Source: Chryseobacterium indoltheticum (GTDB lineage Bacteria; Bacteroidota; Bacteroidia; Flavobacteriales; Weeksellaceae). Taken from it: 64,000 nucleotides of DNA. The translations under genes were made by a program, and so were the position numbers. The notes under the pieces were generated by a model. It ran no database searches, was not told where the DNA came from, and saw only the letters and a program-made list of their open reading frames with translations. The DNA lies in NCBI RefSeq assembly GCF_003815915.1, contig NZ_CP033929.1:3410001-3474000 (forward strand), in the 5' to 3' direction. The number at the start of each line of letters is the position of its first letter. The first letter of the stretch is position 1. Positions 35,123 to 44,111 of the stretch are shown in pieces.

Positions 35123-35971
35123 CTAATCTTCCAAATAAACCTTCGAACTTTCCCAACCAATTATCATCTGTTTTCTATCGCTTCCCCACATATAACCGCC
35201 AATTTTCCCTGAAGATTGTATCACACGGTGACAAGGAATTAAAAACGCAACAGGATTGCTTCCAATGGCAGTTCCGACAGCCCGAGAAGCTTTTGGATTT
35301 CCTATTTTATCAGCTAAATTTCCATAAGTTGACAATTTCCCCATTGGAATCGTTAATAAACTTTCCCAGACTTTGAGTTGAAAATCGGTTCCTTTTAAAT
35401 GAAGCTTGATGGTATTGAGCTTTGACCAGTCTTTTGTAAAAATTGATAATGCATTTTGCTGAAGCTCATCATGTTTTTCAAAAAAAGATGCATTGGGAAA
35501 TTTATTGTGTAAATCTCTCAATGCATTTTCTTTATCTTCTTCGAAAGCCATATAACAGATTCCTTTTTCGGTGGAAGCTGTGATTATTTTTCCAAATGGG
35601 CTTTCAGAAAAACTATAATTGATATGTAAATTTTTCCCGCCATTTTTATATTCTGCAGGCGACATTCCTTCAATTTTCACAAACAAATCGTGCAATCTGC
35701 TTGTGCTTGAAAGTCCGGTCTCTAATGCAGCATCAAATAGCGTGGCTTTTTCTTCTTTCAGTAAACTTTTTGCATGTTCAAGACTGATGAACTGTAAAAA
35801 TCTTTTCGGACTTGTTCCTGCCCAATCTGTAAATATTCTCTGAAAATGTGCCGGACTTAGATTTACTTTTCCAGCAACCTCATCCAAATTGGGCTGAAGC
35901 TTAAAATTGCTCTGAATAAATTCTATTGCTTTGGCAATTCTCTGATAATCTATTTCGTCTTGTGTGAACAT
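35123..35971 (-). CDS. Ada-like regulator/O6-methylguanine-DNA methyltransferase
   Basis: This 282-residue protein fuses an AraC-type HTH domain (about 10-105; AGKVNLSPAHFQRIFTDWAG, LFDAALETGLSSTSRLHDLF) to a suicide DNA-alkyl methyltransferase domain (about 115-282). The acceptor Cys sits in FLIPCHRVIQSSG, preceded by GNPKASRAVGTAIGSNP. The N-terminal zinc/phosphotriester domain of E. coli Ada is absent. It therefore likely repairs O6-methylguanine and regulates alkylation genes, including the nearby alkB. The ATG at 35971 is chosen over a TTG 30 nt upstream. Confidence 0.92.
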   Translation of the reverse strand: MFTQDEIDYQRIAKAIEFIQSNFKLQPNLDEVAGKVNLSPAHFQRIFTDWAGTSPKRFLQFISLEHAKSLLKEEKATLFDAALETGLSSTSRLHDLFVKIEGMSPAEYKNGGKNLHINYSFSESPFGKIITASTEKGICYMAFEEDKENALRDLHNKFPNASFFEKHDELQQNALSIFTKDWSKLNTIKLHLKGTDFQLKVWESLLTIPMGKLSTYGNLADKIGNPKASRAVGTAIGSNPVAFLIPCHRVIQSSGKIGGYMWGSDRKQMIIGWESSKVYLED

Positions 35972-36039
35972 TTCATTTTGTTTTGTATCACAAATTTCCA
36001 AAGAAAAACTGAAAGAAAAAATCCGTTTCCTGCGGAATT

Positions 36040-36891
36040 TTAGTCTTTGTTGATGTGATAATATGCCAACATTTTATAATATAGTTTTGCTGCTAAAAAG
36101 GCACTTGGTTTTGAATACGCAGAATCCATTAATTCAACAATATCAAAAGCAACAACGTTACATTTTTCGAAAACTTTTCTTAATAATTCTAATGTTGGAT
36201 ACCATTGCAAACCGCCTGGTTCCGGAGTTCCTGTTGAAGGAGCAATTGACGGATCGAAAGCATCCAAATCAATCGTAATATAAACATTTCCTGAAACTTT
36301 TTCTAAAACATCATTCACCCAGTTTTCATTATTGGCAATTTCATGAGCGAAAAACACTCTTCCCTCCGGTAAATATTCAACTTCTTCAGCATCCATAGAA
36401 CGGATTCCCACTTGTACTAAATTATGTTTCTGATTCGCTTCAAAAACCGCACAAGCGTGATTAGAAGTAGAACCATGGAATTCCGGACGTAAATCTGTGT
36501 GAGCATCTAATTGTAAAACGGTAAGATTTTCAAATTTTTCTCCTACTGCACGAATCGAACCGATAGAAACTGAATGTTCTCCACCAAAAAGAGTAAACAA
36601 TTTATCTGTTGCCAAAAGCTCTTTTGTTTTCTGATAAACCGCTTCTGTCATCGCTTCAGGCGTAGAATTTTCAGAAACTTCTCCAGCTAAATAAACTCCC
36701 TCCAAATAAGGTTCTGTACCTGTTTCGATGTCGTAAAGCTCCATGTTTTCAGAAGCATCAAGGAATAATTCAGGACCTTTATCGGCACCTTTTCCCCAAG
36801 TTGAAGTTCCATCGTAAGGAACTGTTACCAAAACTACTTTTGAATTTTCTAATGAAGCATTTTCTTCAGGAATTCCTGCGTATGTTTTCAT
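36040..36891 (-). CDS. speB: agmatinase (arginase/ureohydrolase family)
   Basis: This is a 283-residue Mn-dependent ureohydrolase, best called agmatinase (agmatine to putrescine plus urea). Metal ligands lie in LFGGEHSVSIG, LQLDAHTDLRPEF and TIDLDAFDPSIAPSTGTPEP. GSTSNHACAVFE fits agmatinase loops. An arginine decarboxylase gene on the same strand about 1 kb away supports agmatine as substrate. The start MKTYAGIPEEN at 36891 is preferred to a longer frame from 36927. A HAD gene separates the two spe genes on the opposite strand. Confidence 0.9.
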   Translation of the reverse strand: MKTYAGIPEENASLENSKVVLVTVPYDGTSTWGKGADKGPELFLDASENMELYDIETGTEPYLEGVYLAGEVSENSTPEAMTEAVYQKTKELLATDKLFTLFGGEHSVSIGSIRAVGEKFENLTVLQLDAHTDLRPEFHGSTSNHACAVFEANQKHNLVQVGIRSMDAEEVEYLPEGRVFFAHEIANNENWVNDVLEKVSGNVYITIDLDAFDPSIAPSTGTPEPGGLQWYPTLELLRKVFEKCNVVAFDIVELMDSAYSKPSAFLAAKLYYKMLAYYHINKD

Positions 36892-37121
36892 ATAAAGATA
36901 TTTATTGTTTTTAAAGGATATATGCAATCGCTACATATTCATTGGCTTCTGTTTTCCAAATCACGGCGATTTCATAATTTATAATTAAAAATTAAATGAT
37001 TTAAAGATTAAAATATTTGCCGCAAAGATAAGAAGAAGAAATTGTAAGTGTTTAAAGTTATGAGCTATAAATTATGAGTTTTTAAATTTTTAAATCGTTT
37101 AATCTTTACATAATAAAACAT

Positions 37122-37129
37122 TAATTTTG
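37122..37129 (+). promoter_or_regulatory. candidate -7 box of the HAD gene
   Basis: TAATTTTG matches TAnnTTTG and lies 16 nt before the ATG at 37146. No clear -33 box is seen. Confidence 0.45.
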
Positions 37130-37145
37130 CACAAAATAAAAATTT

Positions 37146-37805
37146 ATGTCCTTAAAAGCTGTGCTTTTCGATATGGATGGGGTAATTGTTGATACAGAAC
37201 CTCTTCATAGAAAAGCTTATTTCAAAACATTCAACCAGCTAGAAATCGAGGTTTCTGAAGACCTTTATACTTCTTTTACAGGAGCTTCTACAAAAAGAGT
37301 TTGTGAAACTTTAATTTCTGAGTTTAATTTATCACACACTCACGAAGATATTACCAATATTAAAAGAACTCATTTTAAAGATTACTTTTACAACGATGAA
37401 GAATTTGATTTAATTCCAGGAGTAAGAAAGTTGATTGAGCATTATTACGAAAACAACATCAAATTAATTGTTGCTTCTTCGGCAAGTATGACCACTATTA
37501 ATATGGTTTTTGAAAAGTTTGGTTTAGAAAAATATTTTAACGGAAAGATCAGCGGTGCAGATTTAAAAGAATCAAAACCTCATCCTGAAATTTTCCAGCT
37601 TGCAGCAAAAATGGCCAATGAATCTATTGAAAACTGTATGGTTATTGAAGATTCTACCAACGGAATCTTAGCAGCGCACCGAGCCAATATTTTTTGCGCA
37701 GCTTATAAAAGCTTCCATTCTCACAATCAGGATTATAGTTTAGCAAATGTTGTGATTTCAGATTATTCGGAAATCGAAGTTGATAAAATTTCTAAACATT
37801 TTTAA
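37146..37805 (+). CDS. HAD-family hydrolase (beta-phosphoglucomutase-like)
   Basis: This is a 219-residue HAD phosphatase/phosphomutase. Motif I is LFDMDGVIVDTEPLHRKAYF with the nucleophilic Asp; motif II is IVASSAS; motif III and IV appear as ESKPHPEIF and MVIEDSTNGILAAHRA. The helical C1 cap lies at about 15-80. Sequence is closest to beta-phosphoglucomutase/sugar phosphatase subfamily IA. The substrate cannot be inferred. It is convergent with the arginine decarboxylase gene and shares a terminator with it. Confidence 0.88.
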   Translation: MSLKAVLFDMDGVIVDTEPLHRKAYFKTFNQLEIEVSEDLYTSFTGASTKRVCETLISEFNLSHTHEDITNIKRTHFKDYFYNDEEFDLIPGVRKLIEHYYENNIKLIVASSASMTTINMVFEKFGLEKYFNGKISGADLKESKPHPEIFQLAAKMANESIENCMVIEDSTNGILAAHRANIFCAAYKSFHSHNQDYSLANVVISDYSEIEVDKISKHF

Positions 37806-37811
37806 AATATA

Positions 37812-37840
37812 AAAGCTCTCCAAATTGGAGAGCTTTGTTT
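37812..37840. terminator. bidirectional terminator
   Basis: AAAGCTCTCC (37812-37821) pairs perfectly with GGAGAGCTTT (37827-37836), 5-nt loop, with T-rich sequence downstream. It ends the HAD gene and may also stop the convergent arginine decarboxylase transcript. Confidence 0.88.
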
Positions 37841-37892
37841 TTATCTAAACGTGCCGAAGCTCTTTTCTATTAAAAGAAATGACTCTTCGCTA

Positions 37893-39284
37893 TTAATATC
37901 CTAATAATTTCAAAATATCCTCAGGTTCCTGTCTTTCTCTAAAGATCTCATATTGGAATTCTCCATTTTCATCTTTTTGAATCAGGATATGTCTCGGTTG
38001 AGGCATTAAACAGTGATGAACTCCACCATAACCACCAATTGTTTCCTGATAAGCTCCTGTATGGAAGAAACCTATATACAAAGGTTTCGTATCGCTGAAA
38101 ACTGGCAAATAAATCGCGTTGGTATGCTGTTCAGAGTTGTAATAATCATCTGAATCACAAGTCAATCCACCTAAGAAAACTCTTTCATAAGAATCTTCCC
38201 AACGATTTAACGGAAGCATAATAAAGTGTCTCGAAATCGCCCAAGTATCTGGAAGAGTTGTCATGAAAGAAGAATCGATCATATTCCATTTTTCTCTGTC
38301 GTTCTGACGTTTCTGAGAAATAATTTTATATAGATTTGCACCACTTTCTCCTACGGTAAAGCTTCCAAATTCTGTATAAATATTCGGTTCTTCTACTCCT
38401 TCTTCTTCACAGAATTTTTTAATTTGAGAAACGATTTCTTCCACCATATATTGGTAATCGTAATCGAAATTCAAAGAAGTTTTAATTGGGAAACCTCCAC
38501 CGATATTCAGTGAATTTACTTCCGGAGCAATTTTCTTCAAACGTGCATACACACGAAGACATTTGTACAATTCATTCCAGTAATATGCGGTATCTTTGAT
38601 TCCGGTATTGATGAAAAAGTGAAGCATTTTTAGCCTTGCATTCGGATGCTCAGCAATTTTCTGGCTATAGTAAGGAATAATATCTTTATATCCGATTCCT
38701 AATCTTGAGGTATAAAATTCGAATTTCGGTTCTTCCTCAGAAGCAATTCTGATTCCGATATCGAAAGTAGTGTCGATACTTTCAGTTAACTTATCAAGCT
38801 CTCTGTAATTATCTAAAATAGGAGTGATATTTTCAAAACCGCTGTTGATCATATCTGAAATTTTCGCCAGATAATCATCCGTTTTGAAACCATTACAGAT
38901 CACCTCAATATTTTTATCAACTTTACCTTCTGTGTAAAGCGACTTCACAATATCCATATCATAAGCTGAAGATGTTTCGATAGAAATATCGTTCTTCAAA
39001 GCTTCTTCAATTACAAATTTGAAATGGCTGGATTTTGTACAGTAGCAGTATCTGTAGTTTTTTTTGTAATCGATTTTCTCAAAAGCTTCCTTAAACCAGC
39101 CTTTTGCTTTTTGAATATTTTGAGAAATCTTCGGGAGGTAACTTACCTTAAGAGGCGTTCCAAACTTCTCAACAACTTCCATCAAAGGAATATCGTGAAA
39201 AGACAAATTGTTCTCAGAAACATTGAATTCTTCCGTTGGAAAATACAATGTCTGATCAATAAGTTCCGAGTATTTTATTTTCAT
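37893..39284 (-). CDS. speA: arginine decarboxylase, fold III PLP enzyme
   Basis: This is a 463-residue PLP-dependent decarboxylase converting arginine to agmatine. It is shorter than E. coli SpeA (about 660) but similar to other Bacteroidota forms. The alanine-racemase-like barrel carries the PLP Lys in RYCYCTKSSHFKF (about 83). LNIGGGFPIKTS is the glycine-rich phosphate site, and VFLGGLTCDSDDYY holds the Cys-Asp of the active site contributed across the dimer. With agmatinase at 36040-36891 it gives a two-step route to putrescine. Confidence 0.92.
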   Translation of the reverse strand: MKIKYSELIDQTLYFPTEEFNVSENNLSFHDIPLMEVVEKFGTPLKVSYLPKISQNIQKAKGWFKEAFEKIDYKKNYRYCYCTKSSHFKFVIEEALKNDISIETSSAYDMDIVKSLYTEGKVDKNIEVICNGFKTDDYLAKISDMINSGFENITPILDNYRELDKLTESIDTTFDIGIRIASEEEPKFEFYTSRLGIGYKDIIPYYSQKIAEHPNARLKMLHFFINTGIKDTAYYWNELYKCLRVYARLKKIAPEVNSLNIGGGFPIKTSLNFDYDYQYMVEEIVSQIKKFCEEEGVEEPNIYTEFGSFTVGESGANLYKIISQKRQNDREKWNMIDSSFMTTLPDTWAISRHFIMLPLNRWEDSYERVFLGGLTCDSDDYYNSEQHTNAIYLPVFSDTKPLYIGFFHTGAYQETIGGYGGVHHCLMPQPRHILIQKDENGEFQYEIFRERQEPEDILKLLGY

Positions 39285-39392
39285 TTTTTAACAAGTGAAT
39301 TAAGAATGCAAAATTGCTAAAAAAGTTTGATTTTTTAGCGTTAAATTTATTATAAATTTCTACTGTTTTTCGACTAAAAAATTAGTCTTTAC

Positions 39393-40268
39393 TCAATACG
39401 TGAACTTATGAATATATTCGCTTCTCTTATTCTCAGTAATTCCCAAAACCTGATGAATATAAATATCGATAGAGCCGTATTTATTATCAATTTCAGAAAA
39501 AGAAGCATCCAAATAGTCCTTTTCAACCCAACTTAATTTTTCGATAACATTCAAATCCATTTTTGGATATAAAAAATGCAGATTATTGGCAAGACGAAGT
39601 CTTTTCTGAACTAATTGCTTTCGGTAATTGTTTGACAGAAGATAATCGTTTTCAGTAGTTTCTCTGTCAAATTTCAAAATTGTCAAAATCAACGCGGTTA
39701 TTATTCCGGTTCTGTCTTTTCCTGCGGTACAGTGATATAAAACAGGATTTTCTGAATCTAAAATCTCATGAATAATTTTCTTAATGATTTCTGGATTTTC
39801 TGTTGAGTAAGTTTTATAAAAGTCAAGCATTCTTTGGTCCGCATCTGAACCTTTAACTTTCCCTCTTAAAACAAGCTTTTTCGCCTGATCAAGTTGATCT
39901 CCTTCATCTTCAAAAGCAGAATAATTTTTATAATCAATATTTTGAGGAATTACATCGGGTTTCTGTGAAATTTCTTTAGAATTTCTCAAATCAATAATTT
40001 CTTTAATTCCTAACTTTTGAAACTCTTTTATAGACTTGTTCTTTAGTTGATGCAAATGCGCGCTTCTGTAAAACTTTCCCTCTTTTAAAATTCTGCCATC
40101 AATATTTTTAATATTCCCTACTGTTCTGAAATTGGTTACTTTTTTAATTTTAAATTGGTTTTCAGTTTGTGAAATTCCGTATTCAGGTGTAGAAAAATCT
40201 TGTGTCTTACAGGATAAAACACAAAAAACACTGATAATGACGAATGATATTTTTATTAATTGTTTCAA
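39393..40268 (-). CDS. lipoprotein tyrosine/inositol phosphatase
   Basis: This is a 291-residue exported phosphatase. The N-terminus has a lipobox (FCVLSCKT, Cys about 20). The active-site loop is PVLYHCTAGKDRTGIITAL, the HCxxGKDRTG signature of the Y_phosphatase3 family, which accepts phosphotyrosine or phosphoinositides. FRTVGNIKNIDGR and FYRSAHLHQL are typical N-terminal motifs. Its ATG overlaps the stop of the thiamine pyrophosphokinase gene by 4 bp, so the three genes 41471 to 39393 form an operon. The physiological substrate is unknown. Confidence 0.85.
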   Translation of the reverse strand: MKQLIKISFVIISVFCVLSCKTQDFSTPEYGISQTENQFKIKKVTNFRTVGNIKNIDGRILKEGKFYRSAHLHQLKNKSIKEFQKLGIKEIIDLRNSKEISQKPDVIPQNIDYKNYSAFEDEGDQLDQAKKLVLRGKVKGSDADQRMLDFYKTYSTENPEIIKKIIHEILDSENPVLYHCTAGKDRTGIITALILTILKFDRETTENDYLLSNNYRKQLVQKRLRLANNLHFLYPKMDLNVIEKLSWVEKDYLDASFSEIDNKYGSIDIYIHQVLGITENKRSEYIHKFTY

Positions 40269-40912
40269 TATATTTCAGGATATTCTATTTCATTAATTCC
40301 GACAAAAAACAAAAGATCTCCAGATTCATATTCAATAGAAATTTCATCCTCTGCTGCAAAATTCCGAGTACCAATTCTTGAGATCATGCTTAAACTATCA
40401 TTTGTTAATGGCCAATTCAACCCTTTTGTCGTAATATTTTCAGCTGAAGGAAAAGGATACAGAGAAATCATCTTGTTTTTCACATTTTTCAGAGAGAAAT
40501 TTTTCGGAATAAAATAATATTCAGAAAACTCGTCATAAAATTTTATGTTTAAATTATTCTTAAATGAATAAGCGACCGTAAGATTTCCTAAAAAATGATC
40601 CTGTTCTCCTCCACTTCCTCCTAAAACATCAACCTCCTGAAATCCTTTTTCTAAAATAATTTCTAACGCTTTATGAAAATCTGTTTTATCCTGATCCAGT
40701 GTAAGAATAAATTTATCCTGATACACATTTTCGTCTGACCCAATATGAGAATCAAAATCACCGGAAATAAAATCTAGCTTATTTAAAGGAAAACCCAGCT
40801 CTTGCAAATAATGAAAAGCACCATCTGTACAGGCAATTAAATTATATTTTTCTAAATCAGGGAAAGATTGCGGGGCGTCACCGTTGATAAAAAGAAGTGC
40901 TTTATCTTTCAT
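40265..40912 (-). CDS. thiamine diphosphokinase
   Basis: This is a 215-residue enzyme (EC 2.7.6.2) that transfers pyrophosphate from ATP to thiamine. Visible motifs are LIACTDGAFHYLQELG, FISGDFDSHIG, LTLDQDKTDFHKALE and LGGSGGEQDHFLGNL, which match the catalytic domain in order. The ATG at 40912 (MKDKALLFINGD) overlaps the end of the cobalamin adenosyltransferase gene by 11 bp, so translation is probably coupled. The C-terminal thiamine-binding beta domain is present. Confidence 0.9.
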   Translation of the reverse strand: MKDKALLFINGDAPQSFPDLEKYNLIACTDGAFHYLQELGFPLNKLDFISGDFDSHIGSDENVYQDKFILTLDQDKTDFHKALEIILEKGFQEVDVLGGSGGEQDHFLGNLTVAYSFKNNLNIKFYDEFSEYYFIPKNFSLKNVKNKMISLYPFPSAENITTKGLNWPLTNDSLSMISRIGTRNFAAEDEISIEYESGDLLFFVGINEIEYPEIY

Positions 40913-41471
40913 TCGGATTCCAGTATTCTTCCGGTTCGTTGTTGATTTTTGAGATATATCTTGCCAAAACAAACAGATAATCAGAAAGACGGTTCAGATA
41001 TTTGATCAATTCGGGACGCACTTCTTCAGATTCATTTAAGAATACCAATGAACGTTCCGCTCTTCTACAAATCGTTCTTGCAGCATGTAAAAAAGTCGCC
41101 GATTTTCCGCCTCCCGGAAGAATAAAGTATTGAAGAGGCTCTAGTTTATCTTCAAAACCATCCATCCAATTTTCGAGTTCTTCAATTTCTGTATCAGAAA
41201 TAATCAAGGAAAGACGAGACTTTCCGTTAGCCAACATCAGTTTATCAACCGGAGTTGCCGCTTCTGAGCCCACTGTAAATAAATCAAACTGGATTTTTTT
41301 CAGCTGTTTTAAAACCTCCTCATCAGTGATATGGCTTTTAGAGATTCCGATAAAAGAATTCAGCTCATCAATATTTCCGTAACTGTCAACTCTTGCACTG
41401 GCTTTTGAAACTCTCGTTCCGCCATATAAAGCGGTCTGACCTTTATCCCCTGTTTTGGTGTATATTTTCAT
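40902..41471 (-). CDS. PduO-type cob(I)yrinic acid a,c-diamide adenosyltransferase
   Basis: This is a 189-residue PduO-type ATP:cob(I)alamin adenosyltransferase that makes adenosylcobalamin. Signature pieces are MKIYTKTGDKGQTALYGG (ATP-binding loop), RVDSYGNIDELNSFIG, and FLHAARTICRRAERSLV. The ATG at 41471 gives the canonical N-terminus; a longer frame from 41510 lacks support. It is the first gene of an operon with thiamine pyrophosphokinase and the lipoprotein phosphatase. Confidence 0.93.
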   Translation of the reverse strand: MKIYTKTGDKGQTALYGGTRVSKASARVDSYGNIDELNSFIGISKSHITDEEVLKQLKKIQFDLFTVGSEAATPVDKLMLANGKSRLSLIISDTEIEELENWMDGFEDKLEPLQYFILPGGGKSATFLHAARTICRRAERSLVFLNESEEVRPELIKYLNRLSDYLFVLARYISKINNEPEEYWNPNER

Positions 41472-41714
41472 AGGTAAATTTTCGTTATTCTTAAAACCAT
41501 GCGTAATCATGGTGATTTCAAAAGACTAAATTACTTTTTTAAAACTATGCTGACAAATGTTTTTGAGTAAGTTTAAAGCAACGTCGTTTACAGAAGATTT
41601 TATTCATGTCAATCTATTATTAAATCTTGTGAATCCTTTAAATTGTGATGATAATTAAGATCAATTTCGACAATTTTTATTTAATTTTAAATCACCAAAT
41701 CATAAATAATAATT

Positions 41715-42443
41715 ATGCAAACCAATCAACAATTAAGCGACTTAATGGCGCTGGATCTGGGAATCAACCTGATTAACAGAAGACCTTATGCAAAAGAAGT
41801 TTTTAAGTGGCAGGATATCGAGCTTCTCCCCCATTCGTCAACCGATACTTTACTTTGTGAAATCTACGAGTGGAACGGACGAAACTGGCGCACAACCAAT
41901 AACAACCTCATCGGTTATTTATTTTCGGGTGAACAGTTAAATACGGTTAAAAATCAATTATTAAATACTCCAAAACATACAGCGTTAATTCCAGATTTTG
42001 AATTCACCAAAGACAGCATGATCGAATACGGTTTGTCGTTACCCTCTTTATTTAACATTGGAATTAACGGAAATATCAACAGCGCAAAAAATTTTTCTAT
42101 CCGTGTAAATGGAGTTACAAAATCGAGAATTACCAATATCGATTCACCAGGAATCGAAATTTTGAAGAGTTTTTCAGCTTTCACGCAATCAAAATCTAAA
42201 ACCTACCGTAAAAATATTAAGTTTAATTACTTAAGCACTTCTTTATTTTATGCTGAAAGTGTAGAAATTTTTCTTGAAAAAGAATCGGGAATTAGTTTGG
42301 ATGTCAGTTTTCAGACAACTAATGTTAATGTAGAAGCAAAAGTGGATACCGATACCAAAAAACATTTTGTTTTAAAATATTCCGGAAACCAAGCTCCTTT
42401 TGCAGCGAAATTTGTAAAAGGAAAAAACTTTGATGTGGAATAA
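41715..42443 (+). CDS. hypothetical protein
   Basis: This is a 242-residue soluble protein with no signal peptide. I do not recognise a family. The first third has a Trp-rich stretch (EVFKWQDIELLPHSS, EIYEWNGRNWRTTNN); the rest is beta-rich with alternating polar and hydrophobic residues (FNIGINGNINSAKNFSIRVN, SLDVSFQTTNVNVEAKVDTD). Such a pattern could be a lipid- or ligand-binding beta sandwich or a pore-forming fold, but nothing decides it. It is a single gene between a divergent adenosyltransferase operon and convergent hemB. Confidence 0.7.
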   Translation: MQTNQQLSDLMALDLGINLINRRPYAKEVFKWQDIELLPHSSTDTLLCEIYEWNGRNWRTTNNNLIGYLFSGEQLNTVKNQLLNTPKHTALIPDFEFTKDSMIEYGLSLPSLFNIGINGNINSAKNFSIRVNGVTKSRITNIDSPGIEILKSFSAFTQSKSKTYRKNIKFNYLSTSLFYAESVEIFLEKESGISLDVSFQTTNVNVEAKVDTDTKKHFVLKYSGNQAPFAAKFVKGKNFDVE

Positions 42444-42467
42444 GCTTTTTTAGTTATGAGTTAAAAA

Positions 42468-42527
42468 TTATGAATTATGAGTTGATTGAAACAGAAGATC
42501 TCTTTGAAATTAACTCATAATTCATAA
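42468..42527. repeat. inverted repeat TTATGAATTATGAGTT
   Basis: TTATGAATTATGAGTT (42468-42483) is perfectly complementary to 42512-42527. It may serve as a weak terminator between the convergent hypothetical gene and hemB, but it is mainly of the dispersed-palindrome type. Confidence 0.7.
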
Positions 42528-42546
42528 CTCATCATTTTAAACTCTT

Positions 42547-43536
42547 TTACCTGTTTAAAATCATTGCAGCTTCTTTTGCTGCGTATGTGAAAATCATGTC
42601 TGCTCCTGCTCTTTTGAAGCAAGTTAAACTTTCAATGATTGCTTTATCATTATCCAGCCAGCCATTTTGAGCAGCTGCTTTCAGCATTGCATATTCTCCG
42701 CTTACATTATAAACTGCAATCGGCAAATCAATTGCTTCACGCACTTTTGCGACAATATCCAAATACGGAAGTCCTGGTTTGATCATAATAATATCTGCAC
42801 CTTCTTCCACATCTTTGAAAACTTCATTCAACGCTTCACGGGAATTATGAAAATCCATCTGATAGGTTTTTTTATCTTTCGGAATTTCCATATCATCTTT
42901 TGGTGCGCTGTCTAAAGCACTTCTGAATGGCCCGTAAAAAGAACTTGCATATTTTGCCGCGTAACTTAGAATTCCCACATCATGAAATCCGCTTTCTTCC
43001 AAAGCTTCACGAATTGCTAAAACTCTGCCATCCATCATATCACTCGGTGCCACAATGTCAGCTCCGGCTTCAGCATGTGACACAGCCATTTTTGCAAGCG
43101 CATCATTGGTAGCATCATTGATGATTTTTCCGTTTTCTATGATTCCGTCGTGACCGTAAATTGAGTAAGGATCTAAAGCTACATCAGGCATAATCACCAT
43201 TTCAGGAATAGCGTCTTTAATTGCCTTAATAGTATTTTGCATTAAACCATCTTTATTCCACGATTCTTTTCCGGTATTATCCTTTAAATCATCTGAAACT
43301 TTCATATAAAGATTAACCGCCTTTACTCCTAAAGAAAATAATTCTTTGCATTCTTTTACCGTAAGATCGATGCTTCGCCTGAAAATTCCGGGCATTGAAG
43401 CGATGGCTTCTTCTTTATTTTCACCTTCCATGACGAAAATAGGCATTACAAAATCGTTCACTGAAAGACTGCATTCTCTTACCAAACCTCTCATCGATTC
43501 ATTCACTCTTAGTCTTCTGTTTCTAGAATATATCAT
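42547..43536 (-). CDS. hemB: porphobilinogen synthase (delta-aminolevulinate dehydratase)
   Basis: This is a 329-residue enzyme of haem biosynthesis that condenses two 5-aminolevulinate molecules. The two Schiff-base lysines appear in YAAKYASSFYGPFRSA and DIIMIKPGLPYLD. The metal loop reads VALDPYSIYGHDG, i.e. Ala/Asp/Asp replace the three Cys of zinc enzymes, which indicates a Mg-dependent or zinc-independent form. Length and N-terminus (MIYSRNRRLRVNESMRGLVR) are normal. Confidence 0.96.
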   Translation of the reverse strand: MIYSRNRRLRVNESMRGLVRECSLSVNDFVMPIFVMEGENKEEAIASMPGIFRRSIDLTVKECKELFSLGVKAVNLYMKVSDDLKDNTGKESWNKDGLMQNTIKAIKDAIPEMVIMPDVALDPYSIYGHDGIIENGKIINDATNDALAKMAVSHAEAGADIVAPSDMMDGRVLAIREALEESGFHDVGILSYAAKYASSFYGPFRSALDSAPKDDMEIPKDKKTYQMDFHNSREALNEVFKDVEEGADIIMIKPGLPYLDIVAKVREAIDLPIAVYNVSGEYAMLKAAAQNGWLDNDKAIIESLTCFKRAGADMIFTYAAKEAAMILNR

Positions 43537-43594
43537 CTTTGGAATACTTTTTGAATAATTTATTGCAAATTTAATATAAGTTCTACAAAAAACT

Positions 43595-43626
43595 ATTGCA
43601 GAGAATTATATAATTTATTATTTTTG
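43595..43626 (+). promoter_or_regulatory. promoter of the small T9SS-tagged gene
   Basis: ATTG at 43595-43598, a 20-nt spacer and TATTTTTG at 43619-43626 approximate the Bacteroidota promoter; the ATG follows at 43656. Confidence 0.5.
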
Positions 43627-43655
43627 TTAGTAATATTTAAGCAAATTTATCGTTG

Positions 43656-44006
43656 ATGAAAAAACTTTTACTTTTATTTATATTTTTTGGCGCTTCTATC
43701 ATGTTTTCTGACAATTTGAAAGCACAAATAAAAGAGCCAACCTCCACAAATCAAAAATCTGATGACGGTGTGCTTACAGCATATCCGAATCCTGCTAAAG
43801 ATTTTTTGATGGTGAAAGCTAAAGATGCTTCATTAAAAATAAAGAATGTTACTTTTTATTCTATACTAGGAACCCAGGTTGCTAGCTACAATGTAAACAG
43901 TAACAATACTGAAATTAATATTCAGAGATTGAAACCCGGAAAGTATCTGATACGATATATTCTAAGTGACAATACACAGAAAGTTACTCAAATAGTAAAA
44001 CAATAA
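43656..44006 (+). CDS. minimal secreted protein consisting of a T9SS sorting domain
   Basis: This 116-residue protein has a signal peptide (about 1-24, ending LKAQ), a short linker of about 15 residues and then only a T9SS type A domain (VLTAYPNPAKDFLMVKAKDA to ending YILSDNTQKVTQIVKQ). There is no cargo domain. Such proteins exist in flavobacteria; whether they are secreted peptides, decoys or remnants is unknown. It has its own promoter. The ATG at 43656 is preferred over the TTG directly before it. Confidence 0.85.
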   Translation: MKKLLLLFIFFGASIMFSDNLKAQIKEPTSTNQKSDDGVLTAYPNPAKDFLMVKAKDASLKIKNVTFYSILGTQVASYNVNSNNTEINIQRLKPGKYLIRYILSDNTQKVTQIVKQ

Positions 44007-44111
44007 TATTCAAATCCTGATAATCATCAGGATTTTTTCTTTTAGCACATTTTTTTTTAATTATTCCGTAACTTTCGGGATATTTCATAACTAATTGTAA
44101 AAACAATTTTA

